Shown here: in pieces, positions 1 through 7,619 of the stretch
Layout of the letters: every line of letters starts with the position of its first letter
Numbering within the stretch: position 1 is the stretch's first letter
Origin: Microbacterium resistens NBRC 103078
GTDB taxonomy: Bacteria; Actinomycetota; Actinomycetes; Actinomycetales; Microbacteriaceae
Direction: 5' to 3'
DNA length: 40,448 nt
Assembly: GCF_001552355.1 (NCBI RefSeq)
Contig: NZ_BCRA01000054.1
Coordinates: 1 to 40,448, forward strand
Notes under the pieces: generated by a model
What the model saw: only the letters and a program-made list of their open reading frames with translations
The model's database searches: none
What the model was told of the DNA's origin: nothing
Program-made: the position numbers and the translations under genes

Positions 1-655
1 CGGCGCTCTCGCCACCGGCCCCGGCGCCCGCGGCGAGCTGGTCCAGCAGCACGAGCGCCTCGTGCTCGTTGACGACCAGCGGGTCCGCGCGACGGAGCGT
101 CTCGTCCGCGACCGCGCAGACGGGAGCGAGGTTCAGCAGCACCCGGCCGCCCGCGAGCGCGGCAGCGCGGTCGATCCCCTCCACGGGGATCTCCCCCTGC
201 AGGACGAGCACGGCGGCCGCTTCGACGACGTCGGCGTGCGCCTCGATCGCCGCGGCGTCCACGAGGCCGTTAGCACCGGGCACCACGATGATCGTGTTCT
301 CCGCGTCGTCCTCGCCCACGCTCACGAGGGCGAGCCCCGTGGGACCGGGGACGGTAGCGACCCGGCCGAGGTCGACGCCCGCCGCTGCCATGACGCCGAC
401 CGCCTCGGCCTCCCGCCCGTCGTCGCCCACGGCGCCGACCATGACGGTCGGTGCGCCGCGGCGCGCCGCCGCGACGGCCTGGTTCGCCCCCTTGCCCCCG
501 GGAGCGAGGCTCGCCGATGTTCCGATGAGGGTCTCGCCCGGACGGGGAAGCCGTGCGGCGGTCACCCGCTGGTCGATGTTGATGGACCCAGCGACGACGA
601 CGGTTCCGTCGGCGATCGCGCGGGGGACGACGGTCGGCTGTGCCTGTGCACTCAT
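1..655 (-). CDS. rbsK: Ribokinase (PfkB family), 3' end cut by window edge
   Basis: Phosphorylates D-ribose or a similar sugar at the 5-hydroxyl with ATP in the cytoplasm. About 218 codons are visible; ribokinases have about 300, so the C-terminal part with the catalytic-base motif (DTTGAGD type) lies outside the window. The N-terminal sugar-binding motif GSINID is at residues 23-28 and the PfkB signature GGKGANQA at 53-60. VNEHE, close to the visible end, fits the conserved NExE region. The ATG at 655 overlaps the stop of the upstream LacI gene as ATGA, so the two genes are translationally coupled, and the regulator probably controls ribokinase through their common promoter at 1766-1794. Substrate is inferred from family only; another PfkB sugar kinase is possible. 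Confidence 0.88.
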   Translation of the reverse strand, partial: MSAQAQPTVVPRAIADGTVVVAGSINIDQRVTAARLPRPGETLIGTSASLAPGGKGANQAVAAARRGAPTVMVGAVGDDGREAEAVGVMAAAGVDLGRVATVPGPTGLALVSVGEDDAENTIIVVPGANGLVDAAAIEAHADVVEAAAVLVLQGEIPVEGIDRAAALAGGRVLLNLAPVCAVADETLRRADPLVVNEHEALVLLDQLAAGAGAGGESA

Positions 656-1710
656 GAGGGCTCCTTCGACAAGGGCGGGGACGGACGGGCGGGCGCCGCG
701 GGCGCGGGAGCGCGCGACGAGGAGGAGGCCCGCACGATCAGCTCGCTCGACAGGAGGATCGAGTCCGGGGCGCCTCCGGCGATGACCTCGCGGAGAAGGC
801 GGACCGCGTGCCGCCCCATCTCCTCGACGCTGTGCGCGATCACGCTGAGCGGAGGGTTCAGCAGCGAGAACCACTCGATGTCGTCGAAGGCGATCAGCGC
901 GACGTCCTCGCCGATCCGCTGCCCGAGGCGCTGCAGCATGGCCAGGGCCCCGACGGTCATGAGGCTGTCCGCGGCGAGCAGCGCCGTGGGCGGGTCGGGG
1001 AGCCGGAAGAGGCGATGGACGGCCGCGGATCCGCTCTCCGCCTGGAAGTCGCCGTGGTGGATCAGCGCCGGGTCCGCGTCCAGGCCCGCGTCGGCGGCGG
1101 CGTCCGCCCAGGCGGCGAGCCGGTCCCGGCCGGTCGACGCCGTCTGCGGTCCGGCGATGTAGCCGACCCGCCGGTGCCCCCGGTCACGCAGGTGCACGGC
1201 CGCCTGGCGGATCCCGGGCACGGGATCGGTGGTGACGCTCGGAACGGGGATGCCCGGGAGCACCCGGTCCACGAAGACGAGGGGGACGCCCCGGGCGAGC
1301 AGGGCCTGGATCGCACCCGGGTCACCACCCCCCTGAGGAGCGACGATGACGCCGTCCGCCCGCCGAGAGATGAGCGTGTCCAGATAGCGGTCCTGCTGTG
1401 CGGGGTCCTCGTTGGCGTTGCCCAGCAGCGTGGTGTAGCCGCAGGCGAGCAGCTCCTGCTCGATGGTGTGCGCGAGATCCGCGAAGAAGGGGTTGCGAAC
1501 GTCGGAGACGAGCAGGCCGATCGTGTCCGAGCGCGTGGAGCGCAATGCCCTGGCCTGCGCGTTGGGGTGGAAGTCGAGCTCGCGCGCCGCCTGCTCGACG
1601 CGCTCCCGGGATCCGGGCGAGGTCGCCGGGTGGCCCGACAGCACGCGGGAGGCGGTCGCCGGGGACACTCCGGCGCGCGCGGCCACGTCCTTGATGGTGA
1701 CGACGTTCAT
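652..1710 (-). CDS. LacI-family transcriptional regulator of the ribokinase operon
   Basis: Sugar-responsive repressor, 352 residues. The N-terminal helix-turn-helix spans about residues 4-27 (TIKDVAARAGVSPATASRV), followed by the hinge and a periplasmic-binding-protein-like effector domain. The open frame reaches back to 1797, but that start lies upstream of the promoter -35 box. The ATG at 1734 sits inside the operator palindrome with no ribosome-binding site. The ATG at 1710 is preceded by GAAGGGG and places the helix-turn-helix at the very N-terminus, as is normal in this family, so it was chosen. The stop overlaps the ribokinase ATG (ATGA). The double operator at 1732-1763 lies in its own leader, which implies autoregulation. 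Ribose or a related sugar as effector is an inference from the neighbour. Confidence 0.88.
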   Translation of the reverse strand: MNVVTIKDVAARAGVSPATASRVLSGHPATSPGSRERVEQAARELDFHPNAQARALRSTRSDTIGLLVSDVRNPFFADLAHTIEQELLACGYTTLLGNANEDPAQQDRYLDTLISRRADGVIVAPQGGGDPGAIQALLARGVPLVFVDRVLPGIPVPSVTTDPVPGIRQAAVHLRDRGHRRVGYIAGPQTASTGRDRLAAWADAAADAGLDADPALIHHGDFQAESGSAAVHRLFRLPDPPTALLAADSLMTVGALAMLQRLGQRIGEDVALIAFDDIEWFSLLNPPLSVIAHSVEEMGRHAVRLLREVIAGGAPDSILLSSELIVRASSSSRAPAPAAPARPSPPLSKEPS

Positions 1711-1731
1711 CGACCCCTTCGCCCGATCGCT

Positions 1732-1763
1732 CATGGAATCGAATCCATGGATTCGATTCCATG
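1732..1763. promoter_or_regulatory. Perfect 32-bp palindrome: tandem LacI-type double operator
   Basis: Two adjacent 14-mers, TGGAATCGAATCCA and TGGATTCGATTCCA, are exact reverse complements of each other. Each is itself a near-palindrome centred on CG, as in LacI-family operators. With the flanking CA and TG the whole block is a perfect 32-bp inverted repeat. It lies just downstream of the -10 box at 1766-1771, over the expected transcription start and the 5' leader of the LacI gene, an ideal position for repression. Confidence 0.85.
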
Positions 1764-1765
1764 GG

Positions 1766-1794
1766 AGCTTAGGAGGGAGCGCGTACGGTGTCAA
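1766..1794 (-). promoter_or_regulatory. Sigma70-type promoter of the lacI-ribokinase operon
   Basis: On the minus strand a consensus -35 TTGACA (1794-1789) is followed by a 17-bp spacer and the -10 box TAAGCT (1771-1766). The start of transcription is expected near 1759, inside the operator palindrome. Confidence 0.75.
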
Positions 1795-1815
1795 CACGCC
1801 CGCCGCGGGACGCGG

Positions 1816-3279
1816 CTACTCGATCGGGTCGGGGGCGAAGCGGGACAGCGACTCCAGCGCGACGGCGAGCGCCGCCTCATCGTCGAGGTCGGCGAACTCG
1901 ACGGCCGGGTCTCCCCCGACGATGCCGACGAGCACCGTGCGGTCGTCGTCGGTGCGCAGCTCCAGCCACGTCCGGAAGACGGCCGAGCCGTCCACGAGCT
2001 GCCAGAGCGAGACCGCGACGGCCGAGGCCTCCGGCGCGTCGGCGTCGGGGGTGATCGTCGCCGTCGGCTCCGGCCCGGCCCCGCCCTCGGCTCCCGCCTC
2101 CTCGCCCGGGCGCGGGAACGGCTCGTCGAAGAGCAGCCAGATCGTCTCGATCGCCCCCATGGCGAGGGCGGACACGGCACCACGGATCTCGAACGGAAGG
2201 GGCGGCGCGAACTCGATCCCCTGCTCCTGCAGCACTCCCAGCGGGACCGTCAGCACGACGCGGTCGAACGACAGCGCCTCGCCGGTCCCCAGCCGGACGC
2301 TCAGCCCGGCGTCGTCGTAGGCGATGCGGCTGACCGGCGAGGAGAGCGAGACCTGGACCCCGTCGAGCAACCGGTCGAACAGCGCCGTGGTGTCCCCGAG
2401 CGGGACGACGAGCCCCCCGCCCCGGGGGGTCGGCGGGAACCACGACGAGGCCGTGGCGGGATCGGCGCCCGTCGCCGCGGCGAGCGCCGCGAGGACGGCC
2501 ACGAGCCCGGGATCGGCCGGATCGGCGCCGTTCTCCGCGAGCGCCTGGGCGAGAGAGAGGTCGGCCGGCTGCTGCCCGGCGCGCTCGACGGCGGCGGTCA
2601 GCGGCTCCTCCGAGGGGGCGTCCACCGCACCCGCGGTCCCGAGCCACTGCGGCCCGGCGACGTCCGCAGTGACCACCGCGATGTCGTCGATGCGGCTGCG
2701 GAGGTCCTCGTCGTCGGCGCCGAGGATCCATCCGCCGAGCTGGACGCCGGTCGGCCAGGCGTCGTCGGTCTCGGCATGCATCCGGCCGCCGACGCGGTCG
2801 CGGGCCTCGAGGACGGTCACGTGGGCGCCCGCGTCCGCGAGGATCCGCGCGGCGGCGGACCCGGCGAGCCCGGCGCCGATCACGGCGATCCGCTCGCCGT
2901 CGTCCATCACGTCCACCACCGCCCGCGCCGCGCGCTCCCCCGATGCGACGGCGCCGCGCATGGTGCCCGGAGCCTCCGCGTCCGTCGCCTCCCCGGCGAG
3001 GAAGAGCCGGTCCTGCACGGACTCGGTCAGGAGCTCGCGCTGTCCCGGCTGCGCGCCGACGGGGGTGATGCTCGCCGCACCGCGGGAGAACGGGTCGGCG
3101 GACCAGGCGCTCCGCCGGACGTCGGTCGGGGTCGGCAGGCCGGTCGTCGGAGTGGGCCGGGGCATCGGGGTCCGCGTGGGCGTCCGCGTGGGCTCGGGCT
3201 CCGGCACGCAGGACGCGAGGAGCAGGGTGACGGCCCCCAATCCGGTGCCGACGAGCAGAGTTCGACGCGTCATCCTCAT
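1816..3279 (-). CDS. Circularly permuted flavin amine oxidase, Tat-type lipoprotein
   Basis: FAD-dependent amine oxidase-like protein of 487 residues, probably exported and lipid-anchored. The N-terminus has twin arginines (TRRTLLVG), a hydrophobic stretch and a lipobox LASC with Cys24, then a Pro/Thr-rich linker to about residue 52. The domain order is abnormal. Motifs that end ordinary amine oxidases come first: W-x2-DPFSRGAAS (59-70), RLFLAGEAT (91-99) and GTMRGAVASGERAA (105-118). Only then comes the FAD Rossmann motif IAVIGAGLAG (131-140) with the E-x-R-x-R-x-GGR region (158-166). The protein ends at the point where the DPFSRG segment would normally begin. The parts are complete, so this looks like a true circular permutation rather than a broken gene. 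The substrate is unknown, and no obvious operon partner is present. Confidence 0.8.
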   Translation of the reverse strand: MRMTRRTLLVGTGLGAVTLLLASCVPEPEPTRTPTRTPMPRPTPTTGLPTPTDVRRSAWSADPFSRGAASITPVGAQPGQRELLTESVQDRLFLAGEATDAEAPGTMRGAVASGERAARAVVDVMDDGERIAVIGAGLAGSAAARILADAGAHVTVLEARDRVGGRMHAETDDAWPTGVQLGGWILGADDEDLRSRIDDIAVVTADVAGPQWLGTAGAVDAPSEEPLTAAVERAGQQPADLSLAQALAENGADPADPGLVAVLAALAAATGADPATASSWFPPTPRGGGLVVPLGDTTALFDRLLDGVQVSLSSPVSRIAYDDAGLSVRLGTGEALSFDRVVLTVPLGVLQEQGIEFAPPLPFEIRGAVSALAMGAIETIWLLFDEPFPRPGEEAGAEGGAGPEPTATITPDADAPEASAVAVSLWQLVDGSAVFRTWLELRTDDDRTVLVGIVGGDPAVEFADLDDEAALAVALESLSRFAPDPIE

Positions 3280-3415
3280 CGTGCCGCCAGCCTATTCCCC
3301 CTTCGCCGTTCGCCGCCTGCGATCGACGGCCGGCCCGCGCCTGCCCCTCCACAGCAGACGGATGCCGCCGCCTTTCCACACGTCCCGATCTGGCGTGCGA
3401 TCCCGCCTGCGGGGC

Positions 3416-3444
3416 GTGACAGGATCCCGCACAGAGGACAGAAT
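3416..3444 (+). promoter_or_regulatory. Candidate promoter of coiled-coil gene 1
   Basis: GTGACA (3416-3421), a 17-bp spacer and CAGAAT (3439-3444). The same layout, GTGACA-17-CATCAT, precedes the paralogue at 7299, which supports it. The first base of the -10 box departs from TANNNT. Confidence 0.45.
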
Positions 3445-3456
3445 GAAGGGATGGTG

Positions 3457-3780
3457 ATGAACGATCCACAGATCTGGACGCTCATCGGCGTGTTCGCCGC
3501 GGTGATGGCGGGCGGGCTCACGCTGCTGCTGAGGCAGAACGAGCGGATCATCGCGTCGCTGCGGTCCGAGCTCACCGCGCGCTTCGACGGGCTCGAAGGG
3601 CGGATGGACGCCCGGTTCGAGGCGATCGACGCCCGGTTCGAGGCGATCGACGCACGGTTCGAGGCGATCGACGCCCGGTTCACGACCATGGACGTCCGGC
3701 TCGACTCGATCGAGCGGCGTCTCGACGATCTGGACGGGGAGGTCGCCCACCTGGCCAGGCGTTTCTGGGGCTCGTCCTGA
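3457..3780 (+). CDS. Small membrane-anchored coiled-coil protein, paralogue 1
   Basis: Unrecognised 107-residue protein. It opens with MNDPQIWTLIGVF, has one membrane segment at about residues 5-26, then a long charged helix predicted to be a coiled coil (28-103), and ends in FWGSS. A seven-residue unit RFEAIDA is repeated three times at residues 53-73, encoded by near-identical 21-bp units at 3613-3675. GAAGGG stands 6 nt before the ATG at 3457. An in-frame ATG at 3451 is directly 6 nt after a -10-like box and could be a leaderless start instead. The protein is clearly related to the one at 7299-7583: same N-terminal block and same D-L-D-x-E-V C-terminal block. The role is unknown; an envelope-associated oligomer is a guess from structure. 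Confidence 0.7.
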   Translation: MNDPQIWTLIGVFAAVMAGGLTLLLRQNERIIASLRSELTARFDGLEGRMDARFEAIDARFEAIDARFEAIDARFTTMDVRLDSIERRLDDLDGEVAHLARRFWGSS

Positions 3781-3797
3781 CCCGCCGGCGACGGCGC

Positions 3798-3860
3798 GAC
3801 GTCCGATCGGACGTCCGCGGACGGGCGCGCCCCGGTCCCCACCGGCGCGCGCCCGTCCGC
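3798..3860. terminator. Two hairpins between convergent genes, likely bidirectional terminator
   Basis: The 82-bp gap between the convergent coiled-coil and isomerase genes contains a perfect 18-bp palindrome (GACGTCCGATCGGACGTC, 3798-3815). A 14-bp stem follows (3817-3830 with 3847-3860, arm GCGGACGGGCGCGC) with a 16-nt loop. There is no T-tract on either strand, which is common for high-GC actinobacteria. Confidence 0.5.
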
Positions 3861-3862
3861 GG

Positions 3863-5494
3863 TCAGACGGTGACGTCCCCGACGAGGTGCACGCGGATCC
3901 CCATGCCGTCGAGCATCGCGGCCTTGGCGATCAGCGCCTTGTCGGCGGTCTCCGCGTCCGGCGCGTAGACGACCTGGACGTGGTTGGCCTTGTGCCTGGC
4001 CATGAACTGATCCCTGCTCTGCCCGTGCAGCACGACGTGCGCGATCGGCCACTCCGGGTTCGTCGCCTCCTTGCGGCGGCGGGTCTCGTCGGCGGGCAGC
4101 TCGACCACCGACCCGCGGAAGAGGTCGGCCTGCAGCACCCCCTCGGCGATGTAGATCCGGGAGAGGACGACCTCGCCCGGGATCGAGACGCCGTTGATCG
4201 TGGCGCCGCCGGCGGGGAAGAAGACGTGCCCCTGCCGCCATCCCTCGGCGTTGTGCCAGCCGCCGAGGTGCGAGGCGGGCACGGACCCGGAGATCTCGTA
4301 GACCCAGACGAAGTCCCCGTCGTACTCCTCGCCCCAGCGCACGTCGTGCAGGGTGTTGTCCGGCACGAGCCCCATGGCCCGCCACACGCGGTCGGTCACG
4401 AGCGCGTCCACCGCGACGCCCTCATCGGCCTCGTTGAAGTGCGGGAAGGCGCGCCCCTCGTGCAGAACCCGGGAGCCATCGCGCGAGGTCACCGGCGGAC
4501 GCTCGGTCGAGTTCAGGATCCCCTCGGCGAGATCGGAGGCCGGCACGAGGTCCTTGAGTCCCTGCTGGTACTGGATGCCGACCGCGTCCAGCCCGAAGTC
4601 GTCGGCGATCCGGAGGGCGGCGATGTACATCTTCAGCTGCCACTGCACCTGATCCCGGGTGAGCTCGGTGGCCGGGTCCTCGCCGTAGCGGAACGTCATG
4701 CCGTGTTCGATCAGCCAGTCGTAGGCGGCGTCGGCCTCGGCGTCGGCGACCGTGCGCATCTCGGCGTACAGGGCCGACTGCGACAGGCGCTCCTTGTAGA
4801 TGCCGGTGGGGTTGAGCAGCTCGTCGTCGAAGATCGCGTTGTACATGCCCATGCAGCCCTCGTCGAAGACGCCGATGATCGCCTTGTCTCGGCGCAGCTG
4901 AGCGGCGAGGGCCTGACCGAGCTCCTTCTCCGGTCCGTCCGGCAGCGCGGCGAGCGCACGTACATGCGAGGCGTCGTGCGCCACGCGGCCGGTCTCGGTC
5001 CAGGACCGCAGCCCCTCGCGGAACTCCTGGTCCGTGAAGTCGACGGACCACAGCGTGGAGTACGGCTTCTGCATCTTGGTGAGGCCGGCGTTCAGGCCCA
5101 GGAGCCCGACGAGGCCGGGCCAGTCCGGGGCGAAGTTGGCCACGGTGAGGATCGGTCCGCGGTGCGTGCGCAGGCCCGGCAGGACGTGGTGGGAGTACTG
5201 CCAGTTCGCGGTGACCACGGCGAGCGGGGCGTCCTCCGGGATCCGTGTGAACACCTCCATCCCCATCCGCTGGCTGGAGATGTAGCCGTGCCCCGTCTCC
5301 GGGTCCACACCGAACGGGCGGATCACGGTCCATCCGAGCTCCTCGAACACCGCGGTGACCGCGGCCTCCGCGGCGGCCTGGACCGGCCACCCGGCGACGT
5401 TGGCCGACTCGCGCAGGTCGCCCGAGGTGATGAGGTACACGGTGTTCGGCTCGGCCGCCGGCCGCGCAGTGGGGGTCGGGAGTGCGTAGGTCAT
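3863..5494 (-). CDS. L-fucose/L-arabinose isomerase-family sugar isomerase
   Basis: Probable aldose-ketose isomerase of 543 residues, acting in the cytoplasm on a pentose or deoxyhexose. It has the fold-level features of the fucose/arabinose isomerase family: an N-terminal nucleotide-fold-like region, the segment GVFDEGCMGMYNA around residues 208-220 with acidic residues that may bind the metal, and a C-terminal substrate-binding part. The start at 5494 has GGAGAG just upstream. It lies 88 bp downstream of the FGGY kinase on the same strand, so the pair probably converts a sugar to its ketose and phosphorylates it. Transcription likely starts at the operator-controlled promoter at 7143-7171. 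The family call is fairly secure; the sugar cannot be read from sequence. Confidence 0.7.
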   Translation of the reverse strand: MTYALPTPTARPAAEPNTVYLITSGDLRESANVAGWPVQAAAEAAVTAVFEELGWTVIRPFGVDPETGHGYISSQRMGMEVFTRIPEDAPLAVVTANWQYSHHVLPGLRTHRGPILTVANFAPDWPGLVGLLGLNAGLTKMQKPYSTLWSVDFTDQEFREGLRSWTETGRVAHDASHVRALAALPDGPEKELGQALAAQLRRDKAIIGVFDEGCMGMYNAIFDDELLNPTGIYKERLSQSALYAEMRTVADAEADAAYDWLIEHGMTFRYGEDPATELTRDQVQWQLKMYIAALRIADDFGLDAVGIQYQQGLKDLVPASDLAEGILNSTERPPVTSRDGSRVLHEGRAFPHFNEADEGVAVDALVTDRVWRAMGLVPDNTLHDVRWGEEYDGDFVWVYEISGSVPASHLGGWHNAEGWRQGHVFFPAGGATINGVSIPGEVVLSRIYIAEGVLQADLFRGSVVELPADETRRRKEATNPEWPIAHVVLHGQSRDQFMARHKANHVQVVYAPDAETADKALIAKAAMLDGMGIRVHLVGDVTV

Positions 5495-5582
5495 GGTCTC
5501 TCCGTGGTGTCGGGGTCGGTTGGGCGGTCGGGGATGACGGCGGTGTGCGGGATGGGCCGGGCGCGGCGCGGCGCGCCGCCGG

Positions 5583-7097
5583 TCACGCGCGCCCCCGCTG
5601 CTCGACGGCCAGCTCATGCACGACGCCCTTCGTGGCCTCGTAGAGCCGCACGTAGCGGTCGAAGAGCGCGTCGTAGACTGCGGCACGGTCCGGGTCCGGG
5701 AGGATCCGGTCGACGATCGGGTTCCAGTCCGCGATGAGCGGCGCCGGCGCCCCGGATCCCGCGGCCGCGGCGGCGGTCGCGAGGAACGCCGCGCCGTAGC
5801 TCGCACCGATCGTGTGGCGCGGCACCTCCTGCACGAGCCCGGTCGCGTCGGAGACGATCTGCATCCAGAGCCTGCCCTGGGTGCCGCCGCCGACCGCGAC
5901 GATCCGGTCGATCGCGGCGCCCGCGGCCCGCATGGTCTCGACGTTGTGCCGCACCCCGAGGGCGGTGGCCTCCAGGGCCGCGCGGTAGAGGTCGCCACGG
6001 CCGTGCTCCAGGGTGAGTCCCGCGATCACCCCTCGGGCGTCGGGGTCCTGGATCGGGGTGCGCTCGCCCGCGAAGTACGGGAGCATCACGAGCCCGCGCG
6101 CACCCGGACCGGAGGCCTCCGCCTCGGCGAGCAGCTCCGGGTAGTCGGCGTCGGTCAGCTCCGCCAGCCACGCGGTCAGCGCGCCGGACGTCGCGAGCCC
6201 GCCCGCGAGGTTCCGCGTGCCGGGGAACGCCCCGACGGTCGTCCACATCGACGGCGTGCGGAGGGTCTCGGGCCCGGTCGCGACGAGGAACATCGTGGTG
6301 CCGTACATGAGCATGAGATCGCCCACACCGTGGGCGCCCGCGCTCACCGCCTCCGTCCACGCGTCGATCGTGCCGACGATCACGGGAATCCCCTCGGGAA
6401 GTCCCGTCGTCTCCGCCGCCCGCGCAGTGACCTTTCCGGCGGCCTCGCCGGCCCAGGCCAGAGCGGGCGGCTCGATCGGCGCGGCGTAGCGGTCCCACCA
6501 CGGGAGGTGCCAGGCCTCGGCCTCGACGTCGTACAGCGGGGACATCTGGCTCGCGGACTGGTGATCCAGCACATAGGCGCCGGTGAGGCGTCGCGCCAGC
6601 CAGGAGGCCGGCATGTACAGCCGTCGTGCGCGCGCCCAGAGAACGGGCTCCTCGTCGCGGACCCAGACGAGCTTGGGCCCTCCGGCCTGGGACGTGAGGA
6701 CGGAGCCGCCGACTCGGGTGATTTCGTCCTCCCCGAGCTCCGCGTCCATGCGAGCGATCTGCGCGCCCGTGCGCGTGTCGACGCCGTAGAGGATCGCCGG
6801 GCGGACGGGGCGGTCGTCCTCGTCGGCGAGCAGGACGCAGGGCCCCATGCCGCTGACCCCGACGCCGACGATCTCGGCCGGACCCTCGTCGTCGAGTGCG
6901 GATGCCGCTCCGACGAGCTCTCGGGAGAGGGAGACGAACTCGTCCCACCACACCTCGCCGTCCATCTCGACCCAGCCGGTGCGCGGGCGGCTCACCTCGT
7001 GCGCGCGCGTGGCCTGGGCGAGGATCCGTCCATCCTCCGCGACGAGCACGCCCTTGCTGCTCGACGTGCCGACGTCGACGCCGATGGTGCACTGCAC
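5583..7097 (-). CDS. FGGY-family carbohydrate kinase (xylulokinase-like)
   Basis: ATP-dependent sugar kinase of about 504 residues. The N-terminal phosphate-binding motif GVDVGTSSSKG is at the start. The second actin-like domain has GTIDAWTEAVSAG, and the C-terminal adenosine motif AVGGGTQGRLWMQ is intact. An ATG at 7103 is in frame, but GAGGAGG touches it directly. The GTG at 7097 has the same ribosome-binding site at a 6-nt distance and was preferred. The gene heads the operon with the isomerase at 3863-5494. A LacI-type operator lies exactly between the -35 and -10 boxes of its promoter (7143-7171), so repression by the nearby LacI protein is likely. Xylulose is the typical substrate of its closest-looking relatives; ribulose or fuculose are possible. 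Confidence 0.82.
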   Translation of the reverse strand: MQCTIGVDVGTSSSKGVLVAEDGRILAQATRAHEVSRPRTGWVEMDGEVWWDEFVSLSRELVGAASALDDEGPAEIVGVGVSGMGPCVLLADEDDRPVRPAILYGVDTRTGAQIARMDAELGEDEITRVGGSVLTSQAGGPKLVWVRDEEPVLWARARRLYMPASWLARRLTGAYVLDHQSASQMSPLYDVEAEAWHLPWWDRYAAPIEPPALAWAGEAAGKVTARAAETTGLPEGIPVIVGTIDAWTEAVSAGAHGVGDLMLMYGTTMFLVATGPETLRTPSMWTTVGAFPGTRNLAGGLATSGALTAWLAELTDADYPELLAEAEASGPGARGLVMLPYFAGERTPIQDPDARGVIAGLTLEHGRGDLYRAALEATALGVRHNVETMRAAGAAIDRIVAVGGGTQGRLWMQIVSDATGLVQEVPRHTIGASYGAAFLATAAAAAGSGAPAPLIADWNPIVDRILPDPDRAAVYDALFDRYVRLYEATKGVVHELAVEQRGRA

Positions 7098-7142
7098 GCG
7101 CATCCTCCTCGATCGCTGTCCGCTGCTCCGCGGACGGCGATC

Positions 7143-7171
7143 ACGCTACACGAAATCGATTTCAAGGGCAA
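7143..7171 (-). promoter_or_regulatory. Promoter of kinase-isomerase operon with LacI operator in the spacer
   Basis: On the minus strand TTGCCC (7171-7166) and TAGCGT (7148-7143) are 17 bp apart. The perfect palindrome GAAATCGATTTC (7152-7163) fills the spacer. The 16-bp stretch CGAAATCGATTTCAAG (7151-7166) recurs identically at 14599-14614. Confidence 0.8.
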
Positions 7172-7257
7172 CGGATCCCCTCGTCCTCCTCCCCCGACGC
7201 GGTCGAAGACGAGTTGTCCACCGATCCGGCACCCCCGTTATTTCGCCCCGCTGTTCG

Positions 7258-7286
7258 GTGACACGATCACCCAACCGGGGCATCAT
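7258..7286 (+). promoter_or_regulatory. Candidate promoter of coiled-coil gene 2
   Basis: GTGACA (7258-7263), 17-bp spacer, CATCAT (7281-7286). It matches the layout in front of paralogue 1 at 3416-3444, down to the distance to the start codons. Confidence 0.45.
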
Positions 7287-7298
7287 GGAGGGATGGGC

Positions 7299-7583
7299 AT
7301 GAACGATCCTCAGATTTGGGTTCTCATCGGTGTATTCACCGCTGCGATCTTGGGCGGCATGACCCTCGTCAGCACACACGTCAGCCGGGTCATCCACGCC
7401 GAGATCAACGGCCTGCGCGGTGAGATCAGCGGCCTGCGCGGTGAGATGAACGGACGGTTCGAGGCCGTCAACACCCGCTTCGACGCGGTCGAGCGTCGCC
7501 TGGATCGGGTGGAGACCGCGCTGGAGGACCTGGACGACGAGGTGACACGCCTCGCGAAGCGCGTCTGGGGCGCCCCGGACTGA
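7299..7583 (+). CDS. Small membrane-anchored coiled-coil protein, paralogue 2
   Basis: Unrecognised 94-residue protein related to the one at 3457-3780. It starts MNDPQIWVLIGVF, has one membrane segment (about 5-25), then a coiled coil (28-88) with the repeat NGLRGEI/SGLRGEM at about 37-50, and ends in VWGAPD. GGAGGG lies 6 nt before the ATG. As in paralogue 1, a second in-frame ATG sits six bases upstream (7293) and could serve a leaderless transcript. The gene is divergent from the kinase operon and converges on the LacI gene 36 bp away. Function unknown. Confidence 0.7.
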   Translation: MNDPQIWVLIGVFTAAILGGMTLVSTHVSRVIHAEINGLRGEISGLRGEMNGRFEAVNTRFDAVERRLDRVETALEDLDDEVTRLAKRVWGAPD

Positions 7584-7619
7584 CACCCCCGCACGCGGCA
7601 GGCGCGCGGGCGGGCGGCG

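Noticed and set aside
808..3780. A 990-codon open frame on the plus strand across lacI and the amine oxidase
   Set aside because: It is antisense to two clear genes and only its last 108 codons, from about 3457, are protein-like; the rest is an effect of high GC content.
5616..7583. Long plus-strand frame opposite the FGGY kinase
   Set aside because: Shadow of the kinase gene; only the end (from 7299) is the real coiled-coil gene.
7584..7619. GC-rich gap between convergent coiled-coil 2 and LacI genes as a terminator
   Set aside because: Only weak, imperfect pairing is possible and there is no T-tract.
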